A stretch of DNA of 64,000 nucleotides. It comes from Pseudomonadota bacterium. Lineage in GTDB: Bacteria; Pseudomonadota; Gammaproteobacteria; UBA9214. Shown piece by piece: positions 1-9,119 of the stretch. Location: contig JAWLAI010000006.1 of NCBI GenBank assembly GCA_041395565.1, forward strand, positions 62,001 through 126,000, written 5' to 3'. Position numbers and translations under genes: made by a program. Numbering within the stretch: the stretch's first letter is position 1; every line of letters starts with the position of its first letter. The notes beneath the pieces were generated by a model. That model worked only from the letters and a program-made list of their open reading frames with translations. It ran no database searches and had not been told where the DNA came from.

Positions 1-272
1 CCGGCGTTGTTCACCAGGATGTCCAGCCGCCCGTAGGCTTCCCCGAGGTGGCGCGCCAGGGCAGCCACGGCAGCGCCGTCGGTGACGTCGAGCACGTGCG
101 GGTGGACATCGAGTCCCTGCGCCTGCAAGGCACGCGCGGACGCAGCGGCCTTGTCGGCCGCACGCGCGGTCAGGATGACCCGCATACCCTTGCCGGCGAG
201 CTGCCGGCAGGTCTCCAGTCCGAGCCCGCGCCAGGCGCCGGTGACGACGGCGAGACGTGACGTATCTGTCAT
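1..272 (-). CDS. SDR-family oxidoreductase, 3' part beyond window
   Basis: Reading leftwards from an ATG at 272, the product begins MTDTSRLAVVTGAWRGLGLE, a classical short-chain dehydrogenase dinucleotide-binding motif (TGxxxGxG) at residues 11-18. An LDVTD stretch at about residue 60 and an LDILVNNAG motif at about 83-91 fit the NAD(P)-binding Rossmann fold of the family. The catalytic Ser-Tyr-Lys region lies outside the window, so the substrate cannot be inferred. It is transcribed away from the ABC exporter genes to its right and is separated from them by about 320 bases. Confidence 0.85.
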   Translation of the reverse strand, partial: MTDTSRLAVVTGAWRGLGLETCRQLAGKGMRVILTARAADKAAASARALQAQGLDVHPHVLDVTDGAAVAALARHLGEAYGRLDILVNNA

Positions 273-595
273 GGCATACCCCCTACCGATTGATATCGAA
301 AGCTGATCTAACGCGCATGCCCGTTAGGGAAACGCCGAACACACCAGAAATCCCCGTCGTAGCGCGCAGCGAAGCAATCTCATGCCATGCATCAGTCAGG
401 CAGTGATTGCTGCGTCACCGTGTTCCTCGCGATGGCGAGGTCGTCAGCGGTTCGCTAACTGTAAACAGGGTCCGGCGCTGTCTGCAGACGGATCATACCC
501 GTTTGCCGGGGGGGCGGTCCGGGTCAGCGAATTTCCGGAGACACAAGGTCGGGGCAGCATAGCCTCCGCCCGCAGCGCATCCGGTATCCCCCCGC
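273..595. other. Intergenic region with degenerate palindromic repeat
   Basis: No credible gene was found. It separates the leftward SDR gene from the 3' end of the leftward ABC permease. The only structure is the degenerate dispersed palindrome listed at 352-448. The short open frames over 382-624 lack ribosome sites and run antisense to the permease end. Confidence 0.5.
352..448. repeat. Degenerate dispersed palindromic repeat (copy 1)
   Basis: The left arm contains CAGCGAAGCAATCTCATGCC at 367-386. The right arm around 400-448 (tgattgctgcgtcacc, then ttcctcgcgatggcgag) is its imperfect complement. The layout matches a common extragenic palindrome of the general form cgtcattgcgag / gcaatctc / gagattgc / ctcgcaatgacg. 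The same 20 bases recur inverted and exactly at 2691-2710, and a third diverged copy lies at 4837-4922. Family identity is by recollection of the motif. Confidence 0.5.
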
Positions 596-1357
596 TCATT
601 GCCGTAACCGATATCCGGTTTTGAACATCCACCACACGACGAGCAGGCAGGCACCGAGGAACACCAGCACCATGGCAAGACTCAGGCCCACGCTGACGTC
701 GGCGACTTCGAAGAAGCTCCAGCGAAAACCGCTGATCAGGTACACGACCGGGTTGAACAGCGTGACCGTCTGCCAGGCCGGCGGCAGCATGCTGACCGAG
801 TAGAAACTGCCGCCGAGGAATACCAGCGGCGTGATCACCAGCATCGGGATGAGCTGCAGTTTTTCGAAATTGGTCGCCCACAGGCCGATAATCATGCCGA
901 ACAGGCTGAACGTTATGCAGGTGAGCACCAGGAAACCCAGCATCCAGACGGGGTGCGCGATATGCAGCGGCACGAAGAACCCCGCCGTCGCCAGGATGAT
1001 CAGGCCGATGATGAACGACTTGGTCGCGGCCGCCCCCACGTAACCGATGACGATTTCGACAAACGAGATCGGCGCGGACAAGAGCTCGTAAATGGTGCCG
1101 GTGAACTTGGGGAAGAAAATGCCGAAGGAGGCATTGGCGATGCTCTGCGTCAACAGCGCGAGCATCATCAGGCCGGGTACGATGAAGGCGCCGTAGGTGA
1201 CACCCTCCACGGATTCGATGCGCGAGCCGATCGCGGACCCGAACACCACGAAGTACAGCGCCGTGGAAATCACCGGCGAAGCGAAACTCTGGGCGATGGT
1301 TTCGAAGGCGCGCAGCATTTCAAATTTGTAGATGACGCGTATCGCGTAAATATTCAT
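596..1357 (-). CDS. ABC-2 type transporter permease
   Basis: 253-residue integral membrane protein with about six hydrophobic segments, typical in length and pattern for the ABC-2 permease family (YadH/NodJ/DrrB group). The N-terminus (YKFEMLRAFETIAQSFASPV) is the cytoplasmic lead-in usually seen before the first membrane span. The ATG overlaps the stop of the upstream ATPase gene by 4 bases, so the two are translationally coupled and form one exporter. The substrate is not evident; relatives export drugs, polysaccharides or lipids. Confidence 0.9.
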   Translation of the reverse strand: MNIYAIRVIYKFEMLRAFETIAQSFASPVISTALYFVVFGSAIGSRIESVEGVTYGAFIVPGLMMLALLTQSIANASFGIFFPKFTGTIYELLSAPISFVEIVIGYVGAAATKSFIIGLIILATAGFFVPLHIAHPVWMLGFLVLTCITFSLFGMIIGLWATNFEKLQLIPMLVITPLVFLGGSFYSVSMLPPAWQTVTLFNPVVYLISGFRWSFFEVADVSVGLSLAMVLVFLGACLLVVWWMFKTGYRLRQ

Positions 1358-2280
1358 GACTTTGGTTTCACCAGGCTGACGAATATCTCTTCCAGCGATG
1401 TCTTGGTCGTATGCACGTCCTTGATCGCGAGCGCCGCATCCCGCAGGGCCTGCAGCAGATCGTTGATACCCGTATGGTTTTTATGCGGATCGTAGGTATA
1501 GGTCAGCGTGCAGCCATCCGCCGACAACTCCAGTGCCATCGGCACTAACGCCTCCGGCAAGGCAGCAAGGGGGGTCTCGAGCTCGATGATCAGCTGGCGC
1601 TTGCCGAGCTTGTGCATCAACGCCGCCTTGTCATCGACCAGCAGCAGCTCGCCATGGTTGATGACGCCGACTCGGTCCGCGATCGCCTCCGCCTCCTCGA
1701 TATAGTGCGTGGTGAGAATGATGGTGACGCCAGACTCGCGCAGCCGCCGCACCAGTGCCCACATGTCCTTGCGCAACTCCACGTCGACACCCGCGGTCGG
1801 TTCGTCCAGAAACAGCACCACGGGTTCATGCGCGAGCGCCTTGCCGATCAGCACCCGCCGCTTCATGCCGCCCGACAGGGCCATGAGCATCGTGTTTCTC
1901 TTGTCCCACAGCGACAGGTCCTTCAGCACCTGCTCGAGGTAGGCAGGGTCCGGCTTCCTGCCGAACATGCCGCGGCTGAAACACAGGGTATTCCACACCT
2001 TGTCGAAGGCACCGAGCGTGAGTTCCTGAGGCACCAGTCCGATCATGCCGCGCGTGATGCGGTAGTCCCGGACGGTGTCATAGCCGCCGACGGTGACCGC
2101 TCCGCCGCTGGCGTTGACGATGCCGCAGATGATGGAGATGAGCGTGGTCTTGCCCGCGCCATTGGGACCGAGCAGGGCCAGGATCTCCCCGCGCCGGATG
2201 TCCAGGCTGACGTTCTTCAGCGCCTGGTAACCCGAGGCATAGGTCTTGGACAGGTTCGATACGGAAACGATGGGTTGCAA
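1354..2280 (-). CDS. ABC transporter ATP-binding protein (ABC-2 exporter, YadG-like)
   Basis: 308 residues. Walker A GPNGAGKTT at about residues 39-47, signature LSGGMKRR at about 135-142, Walker B VVLFLDEPTAGVD at about 154-166, and an H-loop in the TTHYIEEAE stretch. The signature is the SGGMKRR variant common in ABC-2 exporters. About 100 C-terminal residues form an accessory domain also seen in YadG/CcmA-type ATPases. It is the first gene of a two-gene operon with the permease that overlaps its 3' end by 4 bases. Confidence 0.92.
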   Translation of the reverse strand: MQPIVSVSNLSKTYASGYQALKNVSLDIRRGEILALLGPNGAGKTTLISIICGIVNASGGAVTVGGYDTVRDYRITRGMIGLVPQELTLGAFDKVWNTLCFSRGMFGRKPDPAYLEQVLKDLSLWDKRNTMLMALSGGMKRRVLIGKALAHEPVVLFLDEPTAGVDVELRKDMWALVRRLRESGVTIILTTHYIEEAEAIADRVGVINHGELLLVDDKAALMHKLGKRQLIIELETPLAALPEALVPMALELSADGCTLTYTYDPHKNHTGINDLLQALRDAALAIKDVHTTKTSLEEIFVSLVKPKS

Positions 2281-2413
2281 TTCGCTATCCCGGGTCTGCT
2301 CGACATCAGGGGGCGCAGGAACAATGCCTGTCCCGGTTCAGGGTCAAGGCACAGTGTACTCAAATATTCCGAATGCGCACCTGGCGCGTTGTCCCCCCGG
2401 GATCACAATCCTA

Positions 2414-2436
2414 TGTAGGAGCGGACGGCGTCCGCG
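2414..2436. repeat. REP-like hairpin
   Basis: The string TGTAGGAGCGGACGGCGTCCG resembles the tgtaggagcgg-type extragenic palindromes scattered in many gammaproteobacteria. It folds as GCGGAC (2421-2426) / GTCCGC (2430-2435) with a 3-base loop. Only one copy was noticed in the window, so repeat status rests on resemblance. Confidence 0.3.
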
Positions 2437-2475
2437 TATCACCAACACACATGCCACCGAGGCGATAGCCAATAA

Positions 2476-2697
2476 CTGAGACTAGAACTCCATCGAAAAC
2501 ATCGGCTTCACGGTAAAACCCTAGCCCGCATTCCGCTCAGCGGCGGCACCGCAATAGGCGACCGGGTCCTCAACACCGCCATCGACGCCCTGGATGCCGC
2601 AAGCAGCATTGAAACGGTGATAGCGACAGGCCTGTTACTAGACGCACTGAACAAGAAATATGGAAGCAATCTCCAACGGGCTGATTCTAGGGCATGA
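2476..2697 (+). pseudogene. Possible ORF remnant without start codon
   Basis: A 73-codon open stretch on the plus strand that lacks an ATG or a plausible ribosome site and is preceded directly by a stop. It would read ...IPLSGGTAIGDRVL, then DALDAASSIETVIATG, and end in NKKYGSNLQRADSRA. The family was not recognised. The amino-acid pattern looks protein-like, so it may be the 3' end of a gene truncated by whatever brought in the neighbouring AT-rich DNA. Its stop lies inside the inverted repeat at 2691-2710. Confidence 0.25.
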
Positions 2698-2710
2698 GAT
2701 TGCTTCGCTG
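2691..2710. repeat. Inverted exact copy of repeat half-site (copy 2)
   Basis: GGCATGAGATTGCTTCGCTG is the exact reverse complement of bases 367-386. The match does not extend in either direction. It is best read as one arm of the dispersed palindrome family also present at 352-448 and 4837-4922. It lies just left of the AT-richer helicase gene. Confidence 0.55.
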
Positions 2711-2788
2711 AATTACTATGACCAATATTTCAGTTTTATCCTGGTATCCGCTAATATAATCTAATCTTTTCCCGTTAATTCGCTTTCG

Positions 2789-4621
2789 TTATTGATCCCC
2801 TGCCAACAACTCCACAAATTCGGTCTTCTTATCACACGTCATTAACAGCTTGTCGGTAGAGCGCGTCATAGCAACGTAGAGCAGCTTGGCCTCTGCTGCA
2901 AGATCATGCTGTTTACCAGGCATATAACCGATACCTGAGATAGCGACCAAAGGAAATTCAAGACCCTTGCTACTGTGCATTGTCATCAATTTGACGCTGT
3001 CTTCGCCTGGTCTGAAGGATTTCTTTTCCTGCTGGGAATCCAGCCATTGTGTGGGAATACCTTGGGCATACAACGCCTGCTGCAGCTTCTCCCCCATCCA
3101 GCGTTGCGGATAGAGTACGCACATATCCAACCATGGCTTACCCTCATCGTGGATGCGTTTGATATTTTTAGCTACATACCGCGCCTCTTCGTTGAAGGAT
3201 GAAAGTTGCTTTAAAAATGGCCTGTAGCCATGACGACCCGCCGACTGTGGCTCGATCAGTGGGATGTGATCCTCATCGGAATCGGCTGGCATTAGGTAAT
3301 GCTTGGCAAAGTTGTAGGCATAACTAAGGATTTCATCGGTATTTCGATAGTTCAATCTTAGAATTGTGGTCCGCCCTCTCGCTTGAACACCGACGCTCGA
3401 CAGACTGAAGTCCAATGCATTGCCTTTTTTGTAGATCGATTGCGCATCATCATAAAGCAGCAATAATGAATTAGTTTCCGGGTCAACCATTTGCACGATC
3501 AGCTGTAACCATTCGGCTTCAAAATCATGCCCTTCGTCTACTAATAACGCACCATACTGACCCTTGGGAATATAACCATCTTTAACAGCCTGAATGACTT
3601 GTGCAACTAGCCTGTCAATATAGCCAGGCCCCGATTCTGGTTTCTTGATGTGGTAGCGTTTAAGCATCTCACCGCACCAGTCATGAAAATGGTATACATG
3701 CACACGGTCATTGATCTCCTTATCCTGCATCAATGCTCTCAATCGCGCAGCCAGTGTAATATTGAAACACAGCACCAAAATCGGTTGAGGCAAAATGTTG
3801 GCGAGATAAAGACAACGATACCCAAGAATTAGCGTTTTCCCCGAGCCTGCCACACCATGAATGATGCGATGCCCCTCTCCCAGACTACGCGCCAGCTGTT
3901 CTTGCTGTATATCCATTACCTTGATGAGATCTGGCAGCATTCCTGATTCTGGCTGTACTTTATCAGCCTCCTCAAAGAGTGATATCTGCCCATTCCCAAT
4001 ACGCACCTCAGGGAACAGATGCCAACGTATCCGGTCGATTTGCGGCAAGGTCAGTTGACAGTTAAATCCAACATTGAACATATCCCACAGGCGTTTCTGA
4101 AATTCCTCCGCTTCAGCGGATTCAGTCATCTCGTCGCGGCAGATGACCTGATGCCAGGGCAATACGTCTACCAGACCATGAGCTTCAAATTGGCTACGGG
4201 TAATATTTGACAGTACAACTCCGTATCCGTATGGAAAGATAAGCCTGCCCTTGTAACTTCCACTATGCCTGACAAGCTGTGAATCTTGTTTCAACTGATT
4301 GACCAGTTGTTGAGTACACTGACGTGCCTGTTCAAGGGGGTTGCTAGAAGTGACAATTCCTTTGCTCGTATGTAACGTGACCGATACCGGGTCGATGCTT
4401 TGGATGGTGTCGAGCTTCCAGTCCTTCACCTCAAGCAGTAGCAGGCCTCTACCGGGATGAAGAATTACGAAATCTGTATAACGTTGCCGCTTGCCGACAG
4501 GCAGCTCGTACCAACAAAGGTAATCATCTTCCAGCAAGGCTTCCAGGCGACGCGCGAAGCGTTTCTCACCAGCCTGCATTTTTCCGAGACAACTATTAAG
4601 TGATGGAACAAGCGTAGCCAT
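2789..4621 (-). CDS. NERD-domain nuclease / UvrD-like helicase fusion
   Basis: 610 residues. The N-terminus (about 15-130) matches a NERD nuclease-related domain, with an acidic residue at 50 (RYTDFVI) and E64-x-K66 (LLEVKDW) as the PD-(D/E)xK-like centre. A superfamily 1 helicase follows: Walker A GVAGSGKT at 256-263, Walker B VDEGHDF at 361-367, LNYRNTDE at about 423, and TMHSSKGLEFP at about 553. NERD-helicases are proposed to process or degrade DNA, and some nuclease-helicase fusions act in phage defence; that role is only inferred here. The gene is visibly AT-richer than its neighbours and lies between repeat copies, which suggests horizontal acquisition. It stands alone. Confidence 0.88.
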   Translation of the reverse strand: MATLVPSLNSCLGKMQAGEKRFARRLEALLEDDYLCWYELPVGKRQRYTDFVILHPGRGLLLLEVKDWKLDTIQSIDPVSVTLHTSKGIVTSSNPLEQARQCTQQLVNQLKQDSQLVRHSGSYKGRLIFPYGYGVVLSNITRSQFEAHGLVDVLPWHQVICRDEMTESAEAEEFQKRLWDMFNVGFNCQLTLPQIDRIRWHLFPEVRIGNGQISLFEEADKVQPESGMLPDLIKVMDIQQEQLARSLGEGHRIIHGVAGSGKTLILGYRCLYLANILPQPILVLCFNITLAARLRALMQDKEINDRVHVYHFHDWCGEMLKRYHIKKPESGPGYIDRLVAQVIQAVKDGYIPKGQYGALLVDEGHDFEAEWLQLIVQMVDPETNSLLLLYDDAQSIYKKGNALDFSLSSVGVQARGRTTILRLNYRNTDEILSYAYNFAKHYLMPADSDEDHIPLIEPQSAGRHGYRPFLKQLSSFNEEARYVAKNIKRIHDEGKPWLDMCVLYPQRWMGEKLQQALYAQGIPTQWLDSQQEKKSFRPGEDSVKLMTMHSSKGLEFPLVAISGIGYMPGKQHDLAAEAKLLYVAMTRSTDKLLMTCDKKTEFVELLAGDQ

Positions 4622-5258
4622 ATCAATCTGAAATCTAGTTCCGTGAGAGACAAGTCATTGCTCAAAGCAGCGCAGGCCTGCATCTCGTACATGATGTACG
4701 TATATCGGACGGATTTTAATTTACTGAATACAATTAGTTATGCCAATCAAGCAAGAATAGATACTTAGGATCTGAGATGATTAAGATCAGGCCTCTACGC
4801 GCCTGCTGGAAAAACTCTGAATAATTGGGTAATTCCCGTCATTGCGAGCGGATTAACGCAATCTCTCCCTATCGAATCAGTCGGATGTAGATTGCAACGT
4901 CACTACGTTCATCGCAGTGACAAGTTTGTAGATGCGCCTGAGTAATTGGATTATTTAGCAACCCCTCCTTAACTTGCATATCCAGGTTGGCTCATCAAGC
5001 AGGCCTGATACAAGTAGAAATGCGCTCAAATCTACTGGCACACACGGTATGGGAATATGGGCAACTCACGGAAAGGGTATTGGGGTGCACCTGGAGGAGC
5101 AGGTCTAGTCCGTGAATAGAGTGACATAACTCGACTTGTTCACGGACGCCCTCCACTGCTACAAGAGTTGTACACAATTTTGGAAATGACGAATTCTGAA
5201 AGTCTGAGATAAATAATTCGGATTCGGATGCGCCGCCATTGCCCAGCAAATAACGGCG
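4622..5258. other. AT-rich intergenic region, one palindromic repeat
   Basis: About 640 bases without a supported gene, between the starting end of the helicase and the 3' end of the large flavoprotein gene. It contains the repeat at 4837-4922. The 84-codon leftward frame at 4995-5249 has no recognisable family and no good ribosome site, so it was not annotated. The helicase promoter presumably lies near 4630-4780. Confidence 0.5.
4837..4922. repeat. Dispersed palindromic repeat (copy 3)
   Basis: The left arm CGTCATTGCGAGCG (4837-4850) followed by GCAATCTC is mirrored imperfectly by TAGATTGC, CGTTC and ATCGCAGTGAC ending at 4921. This is the best-formed example of the cgtcattgcgag-type extragenic palindrome in the window. 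The sequence is clear; family assignment is by recollection. Confidence 0.6.
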
Positions 5259-8200
5259 CTACAACAACACCCGCTCCACGCCGCCGTTTTTCACACGCTC
5301 GACGAAATCCCGCTGCCACTGCTCGCCGAGCAGGCGGCTGGCCAGTTCCACCACGATGTAATCGGTCTCCAGGCCGGTATCGTCGGCGTAGCGCGCCAGG
5401 CCCTGCTGGCAGGCCGGGCAGCTGGTGAGCAGCTTCACCTTGCCGGCGCCGACGGCGCGGTCGGCGCCGGTGAGATCCCGTATCCCCTGCCGCAACTCCT
5501 CCTGCTTGCGGAAGCGCACCTGCGTCGAGATGTCCGGCCGCGACACCGCCAGGGTGCCGGCCTCGCCGCAGCAACGGTCCGACAGCGTCACCGGCTGGCC
5601 GAGCAGTTTCGCCGCCACCCCGGTGGGACTGTAGGTCTTCATGGGCGAATGGCAGGGATCGTGATAGAGGTACTGCACCCCGTCCGCGCCGGCGCTGCTG
5701 ATACCCTTCTCCATCAGGTATTCGTGGATGTCGAGCAGCCGGCAACCGGGAAAGATCCGGTGGAACTCGTAATCCATCAGTTGATCCATGCACGTGCCGC
5801 AGGAGACGATCACGGTCTTGATGTCCATGTAATTGAGCGTGTTCGCCACCCGGTGGAACAGCACCCGGTTGTCGGTGCTCATCCGGCGGCCACGCTCGGC
5901 ATCACCGCCGGAGGTCTGCGGATAGCCGCAGCACAGATAACCCGGCGGCAGCACGGTCTGGGCGCCCGCCTCGTAGAGCATGGCCAGCGTCGCCAGGCCG
6001 ATCTGGCTGAACAGCCGCTCCGAGCCGCAGCCGGGGAAATAGAACACCGCATCGGATTCATCGGTCACCCGGGCCGGGTCGCGCAGGATCGGCACCAGCT
6101 TGCTGTCCTCTATTCCCAGCAGGGCGCGCATGGTCTGCCGCGGCACGCCGGCGGGCATCGGCTTGGCTATGAAATTGACGACCTGCGCCCGCACGGGCAT
6201 GGCGCCGGTGGTGGCGCGGGGCACGCCGCCGCGGCTGCGGCCACCGAGACGCCGGGCCAGCCCATAGGCGAGCCGCTGCCCCCGGTAGCCCCATTCGATC
6301 ATCGCCTTGCGCATCAGCTTGATGGTGCGCGGATCGGTGATGTTGAGAAAGGCCATGGCCGCCCAGGTCATGGGGCTGGAACGCTTCTGGCCGCGTGCGC
6401 GCAGGATATTGCGCATGCGGATGGAAACGTCACCGAAGTCGATGTTGACCGGGCAGGGACTGAGGCACTTGTGGCAGACCGTGCAGTGATCGGCCACGTC
6501 GTTCATTTCATCGAAATGGCGTATGGAGACGCCGCGGCGGGTCTGCTCCTCGTAGAGGAAGGCCTCGATGATCAGACCGGTGGCGAGAATCTTGTTGCGC
6601 GGCGAGTACAGCAGGTTCGCGCGCGGAATATGGGTGTTGCACACCGGTTTGCATTTGCCGCAGCGCAGGCAGTTGCGGATGTCGTCGTTGAGCCCGCCCA
6701 GCTCGCTCTCCTCCAGCAGCAACGCCTCCTGCTGCACCAGGCGCAGCGAGGGGGTGTAGGCATTCTCCAGGCCGGCGCCGGCCAGCAGCTTGCCGGCATT
6801 GAAGCGATGCTGCGGATCGACCCGCTGCTTGTAGGCGGCGAAGGCGTCGATGACCGCCGTATCCAGGTAGCGGAGCTTGGTGATGCCGATACCGTGTTCG
6901 CCGGAGATCACCCCGCCGAGCGCGGTGGCCAGCGCCATTACGCGGTCGACGATCTGTTCCGCCTCGCGCAGCATCTGGTAATCGTTGGAGTTGACCGGGA
7001 TATTGCTATGCACGTTGCCGTCGCCGGCGTGCATGTGCGTGGCCACGAACAGGCGGCTGGAACGGATACGTCCGTGGATCGCGGCCAGCCTGGCCGTGAC
7101 ACCGTCCCATTCGCGCCCGGCGAAGATTTCCTGCAGGGGGCGCTCCACCTCGCGGCGGTAGGAAATCCGGAGTTCGCGACGCAGCAGCAGGGCCAGCAGG
7201 GTATCCCCGGCCCGCACCTGTTCGAGCAGGCCCTCCGGCAGCAGCGGCGCATGCGTCGCCGCCGGCGCGTCCAGTTGCTCCAGCAGCGCGCGCCAGCGCG
7301 CCGCGACAGCGTGCAGGTGGCGACGCGCGGCTTCGATCTTGGCGCTGGCGATGGCACGGTTCTCCGCGCTGTCCTCGGCGTCCGTGGCGGCGTGGAGCTC
7401 CGGCAGTTCACCGCCGAGATAGTCGAGCACCGCGTCGATCACCGCCAGCTTGTTGCGCGTCGACTGCTCGATATTGATGCGCTCGATGCCCTCCGCGTAT
7501 TCCGCGAGACGCTCCAGCGGGATCACCACGTCCTCGTTGATCTTGAACGCATTGGTATGCGCCGCGATGGCCGCGGTCCTGGCACGGTCCAGCCAGAAGC
7601 GCCGCCGCGCCTCCGGGCTGACGGCGACGAAGCCCTCGGCACCGCGCGCATTGGCCATGCGCACGACCACCGAGCAGGCATCGGCCACGGCGTCCTCGTC
7701 GTCGCCCGACACGTCGACCAGCAACAGCATCTTCGGCAACTCGCGCCGCGGCGCCTTGGTGCTGTAGCTCACCGCCCGGATATAGCGCTCGTCGAGGTGC
7801 TCCAGCCCGGATAGCAGGACATCGCCACGCGCGTCCAGGTAATCCTTGGTTTCAATGATCGCCGGGACCGCGCGGCGCAGGTCGCTGCCGAAGAATTCCA
7901 GGCACAGGGTGCGGGTGAACGCCGGCATGCGGTGCAGCAGGAACACCGCCGAGGTTATCAGGCCATCGCAGCCTTCCTTCTGGATGCCGGGCAGGCCGCC
8001 GAGGAACTTGTCGGTGACGTCCTTGCCCAGACCCTGCTTGCGCAGTGCGGTGCCCGGCATGCTGATCAGCTCGGGCGCGCCGACGGGCGTGCGACCGTCG
8101 CAGGCGTAGCGGGTGACCCGGAAGGTCACCTGTTCCTGCTCGTGGATCTTGCCGAGGTTGTGCCCGAGGCGCTCGACCTCCAGCCACTCTGCCTGCGGCG

Positions 8201-9119
8201 TGACCATGCGCCAGGACACCAGGTTGTCGAGCGTGGTGCCCCACAATACGGCCTTCTTGCCGCCGGCGTTCATGGAGATATTGCCGCCGATGGTCGAGGC
8301 ATCCTGCGAGGTCGGATCGACCGCGAACACGTAGCCGGCCGCCTCGGCCCGCTCCGCGACACGGCGGGTCACCACCCCCGCGCCGGTACGCACGGTAGCG
8401 ACCTCGCGCTCGATACCCTCGATACGGCGCAGCTCCACCCGGCCCAGGCTGTCGAGCTTCTCGGTGTTGATCACCGCACTCGTGCCGGACAGCGGTACGG
8501 CACTGCCGGTATAGCCGGTGCCGCCGCCGCGCGGGATGATGGTCAGCTCCAGCTCGATGCAGGCGGCGACCACGGCACAGACCTCGTCCTCCGTATCCGG
8601 ACTGACCACGACGAACGGCATTTCGACACGCCAGTCGGTGGCATCGGTCGCATGCGACACCCGCGCCAGGCCGCCGAAGTCGATGTTGTCGGCACGGGTG
8701 ACCCGCCCCAGGCGCCGGCGGATCCGCCGGCGCAACTCGTGCGCCCGCGGGAACCACGCCTCGAAACGCTGGACCACCGCGCGCGCCCGCGCGACCAGCG
8801 CGAGCGCCTGGGCATTGCCCTCGGCGCGCGCGACGATCTGGTCCAGCCGGTGATGCAGCGCGTGCACCAGCGAGCCCCAGCGCTTCCTGTTGTCGAGCAG
8901 ATCGTCCTGGATATAGGGATTGCGGTCGATCACCCACATGTCGCCCAGCACCTCGAACAGCATGCGCGCCGAGCGGCCCGTCTTGCGCGAACCGCGCAAC
9001 GCGTTGAGCACGTCCCACATATCCACACCGAGATAGCGGATCACGATCTCGCGATCCGAGAAGGAGGTGTAGTTATAGGGGATTTCGCGGATGCGAACGG
9101 GTTGCTGGGTCATGCGCAT
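5259..9119 (-). CDS. DUF3683 FAD-linked oxidase / FeS / CCG-domain oxidoreductase
   Basis: 1286 residues in one polypeptide. Order: N-terminal DUF3683-like region (about 1-150); FAD-binding PCMH domain with PRGGGTGYTGSAVPL at about 190-205; FAD-oxidase C-terminal domain with MHAGDGNVHSN (about 690) and GEHGIG (about 737); two ferredoxin-type motifs CLRCGKCKPVC (about 815) and CTVCHKCLSPCP (about 880); then two cysteine-rich CCG modules (YFPGCG about 1030, YLCCGYP about 1060, DPCHSP about 1155, DRCCGEAG about 1180). It therefore combines GlcD-like and GlcF/LldE-like functions, probably oxidising a 2-hydroxy acid such as D-lactate or glycolate and passing electrons to the quinone pool. The substrate is inferred. 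Length agrees with the known DUF3683 family. Confidence 0.88.
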   Translation of the reverse strand: MRMTQQPVRIREIPYNYTSFSDREIVIRYLGVDMWDVLNALRGSRKTGRSARMLFEVLGDMWVIDRNPYIQDDLLDNRKRWGSLVHALHHRLDQIVARAEGNAQALALVARARAVVQRFEAWFPRAHELRRRIRRRLGRVTRADNIDFGGLARVSHATDATDWRVEMPFVVVSPDTEDEVCAVVAACIELELTIIPRGGGTGYTGSAVPLSGTSAVINTEKLDSLGRVELRRIEGIEREVATVRTGAGVVTRRVAERAEAAGYVFAVDPTSQDASTIGGNISMNAGGKKAVLWGTTLDNLVSWRMVTPQAEWLEVERLGHNLGKIHEQEQVTFRVTRYACDGRTPVGAPELISMPGTALRKQGLGKDVTDKFLGGLPGIQKEGCDGLITSAVFLLHRMPAFTRTLCLEFFGSDLRRAVPAIIETKDYLDARGDVLLSGLEHLDERYIRAVSYSTKAPRRELPKMLLLVDVSGDDEDAVADACSVVVRMANARGAEGFVAVSPEARRRFWLDRARTAAIAAHTNAFKINEDVVIPLERLAEYAEGIERINIEQSTRNKLAVIDAVLDYLGGELPELHAATDAEDSAENRAIASAKIEAARRHLHAVAARWRALLEQLDAPAATHAPLLPEGLLEQVRAGDTLLALLLRRELRISYRREVERPLQEIFAGREWDGVTARLAAIHGRIRSSRLFVATHMHAGDGNVHSNIPVNSNDYQMLREAEQIVDRVMALATALGGVISGEHGIGITKLRYLDTAVIDAFAAYKQRVDPQHRFNAGKLLAGAGLENAYTPSLRLVQQEALLLEESELGGLNDDIRNCLRCGKCKPVCNTHIPRANLLYSPRNKILATGLIIEAFLYEEQTRRGVSIRHFDEMNDVADHCTVCHKCLSPCPVNIDFGDVSIRMRNILRARGQKRSSPMTWAAMAFLNITDPRTIKLMRKAMIEWGYRGQRLAYGLARRLGGRSRGGVPRATTGAMPVRAQVVNFIAKPMPAGVPRQTMRALLGIEDSKLVPILRDPARVTDESDAVFYFPGCGSERLFSQIGLATLAMLYEAGAQTVLPPGYLCCGYPQTSGGDAERGRRMSTDNRVLFHRVANTLNYMDIKTVIVSCGTCMDQLMDYEFHRIFPGCRLLDIHEYLMEKGISSAGADGVQYLYHDPCHSPMKTYSPTGVAAKLLGQPVTLSDRCCGEAGTLAVSRPDISTQVRFRKQEELRQGIRDLTGADRAVGAGKVKLLTSCPACQQGLARYADDTGLETDYIVVELASRLLGEQWQRDFVERVKNGGVERVLL

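Larger units (their letters stand above)
2281..2788. other. AT-richer intergenic region with repeats and an ORF remnant
   Basis: This is the boundary between the GC-rich exporter genes and the AT-richer helicase gene. It holds a REP-like hairpin at 2414-2436, a start-less open frame at 2476-2697, and an exact inverted 20-base match to the repeat at 367-386. No complete gene was seen. Confidence 0.5.

Noticed and set aside
4995..5249. 84-codon leftward frame
   Set aside because: No ribosome site, no family resemblance; lies in AT-rich spacer.
5649..7814. 721-codon open frame on the plus strand
   Set aside because: Antisense to the DUF3683 flavoprotein; composition reflects high-GC third positions of the real gene, no recognisable motif.
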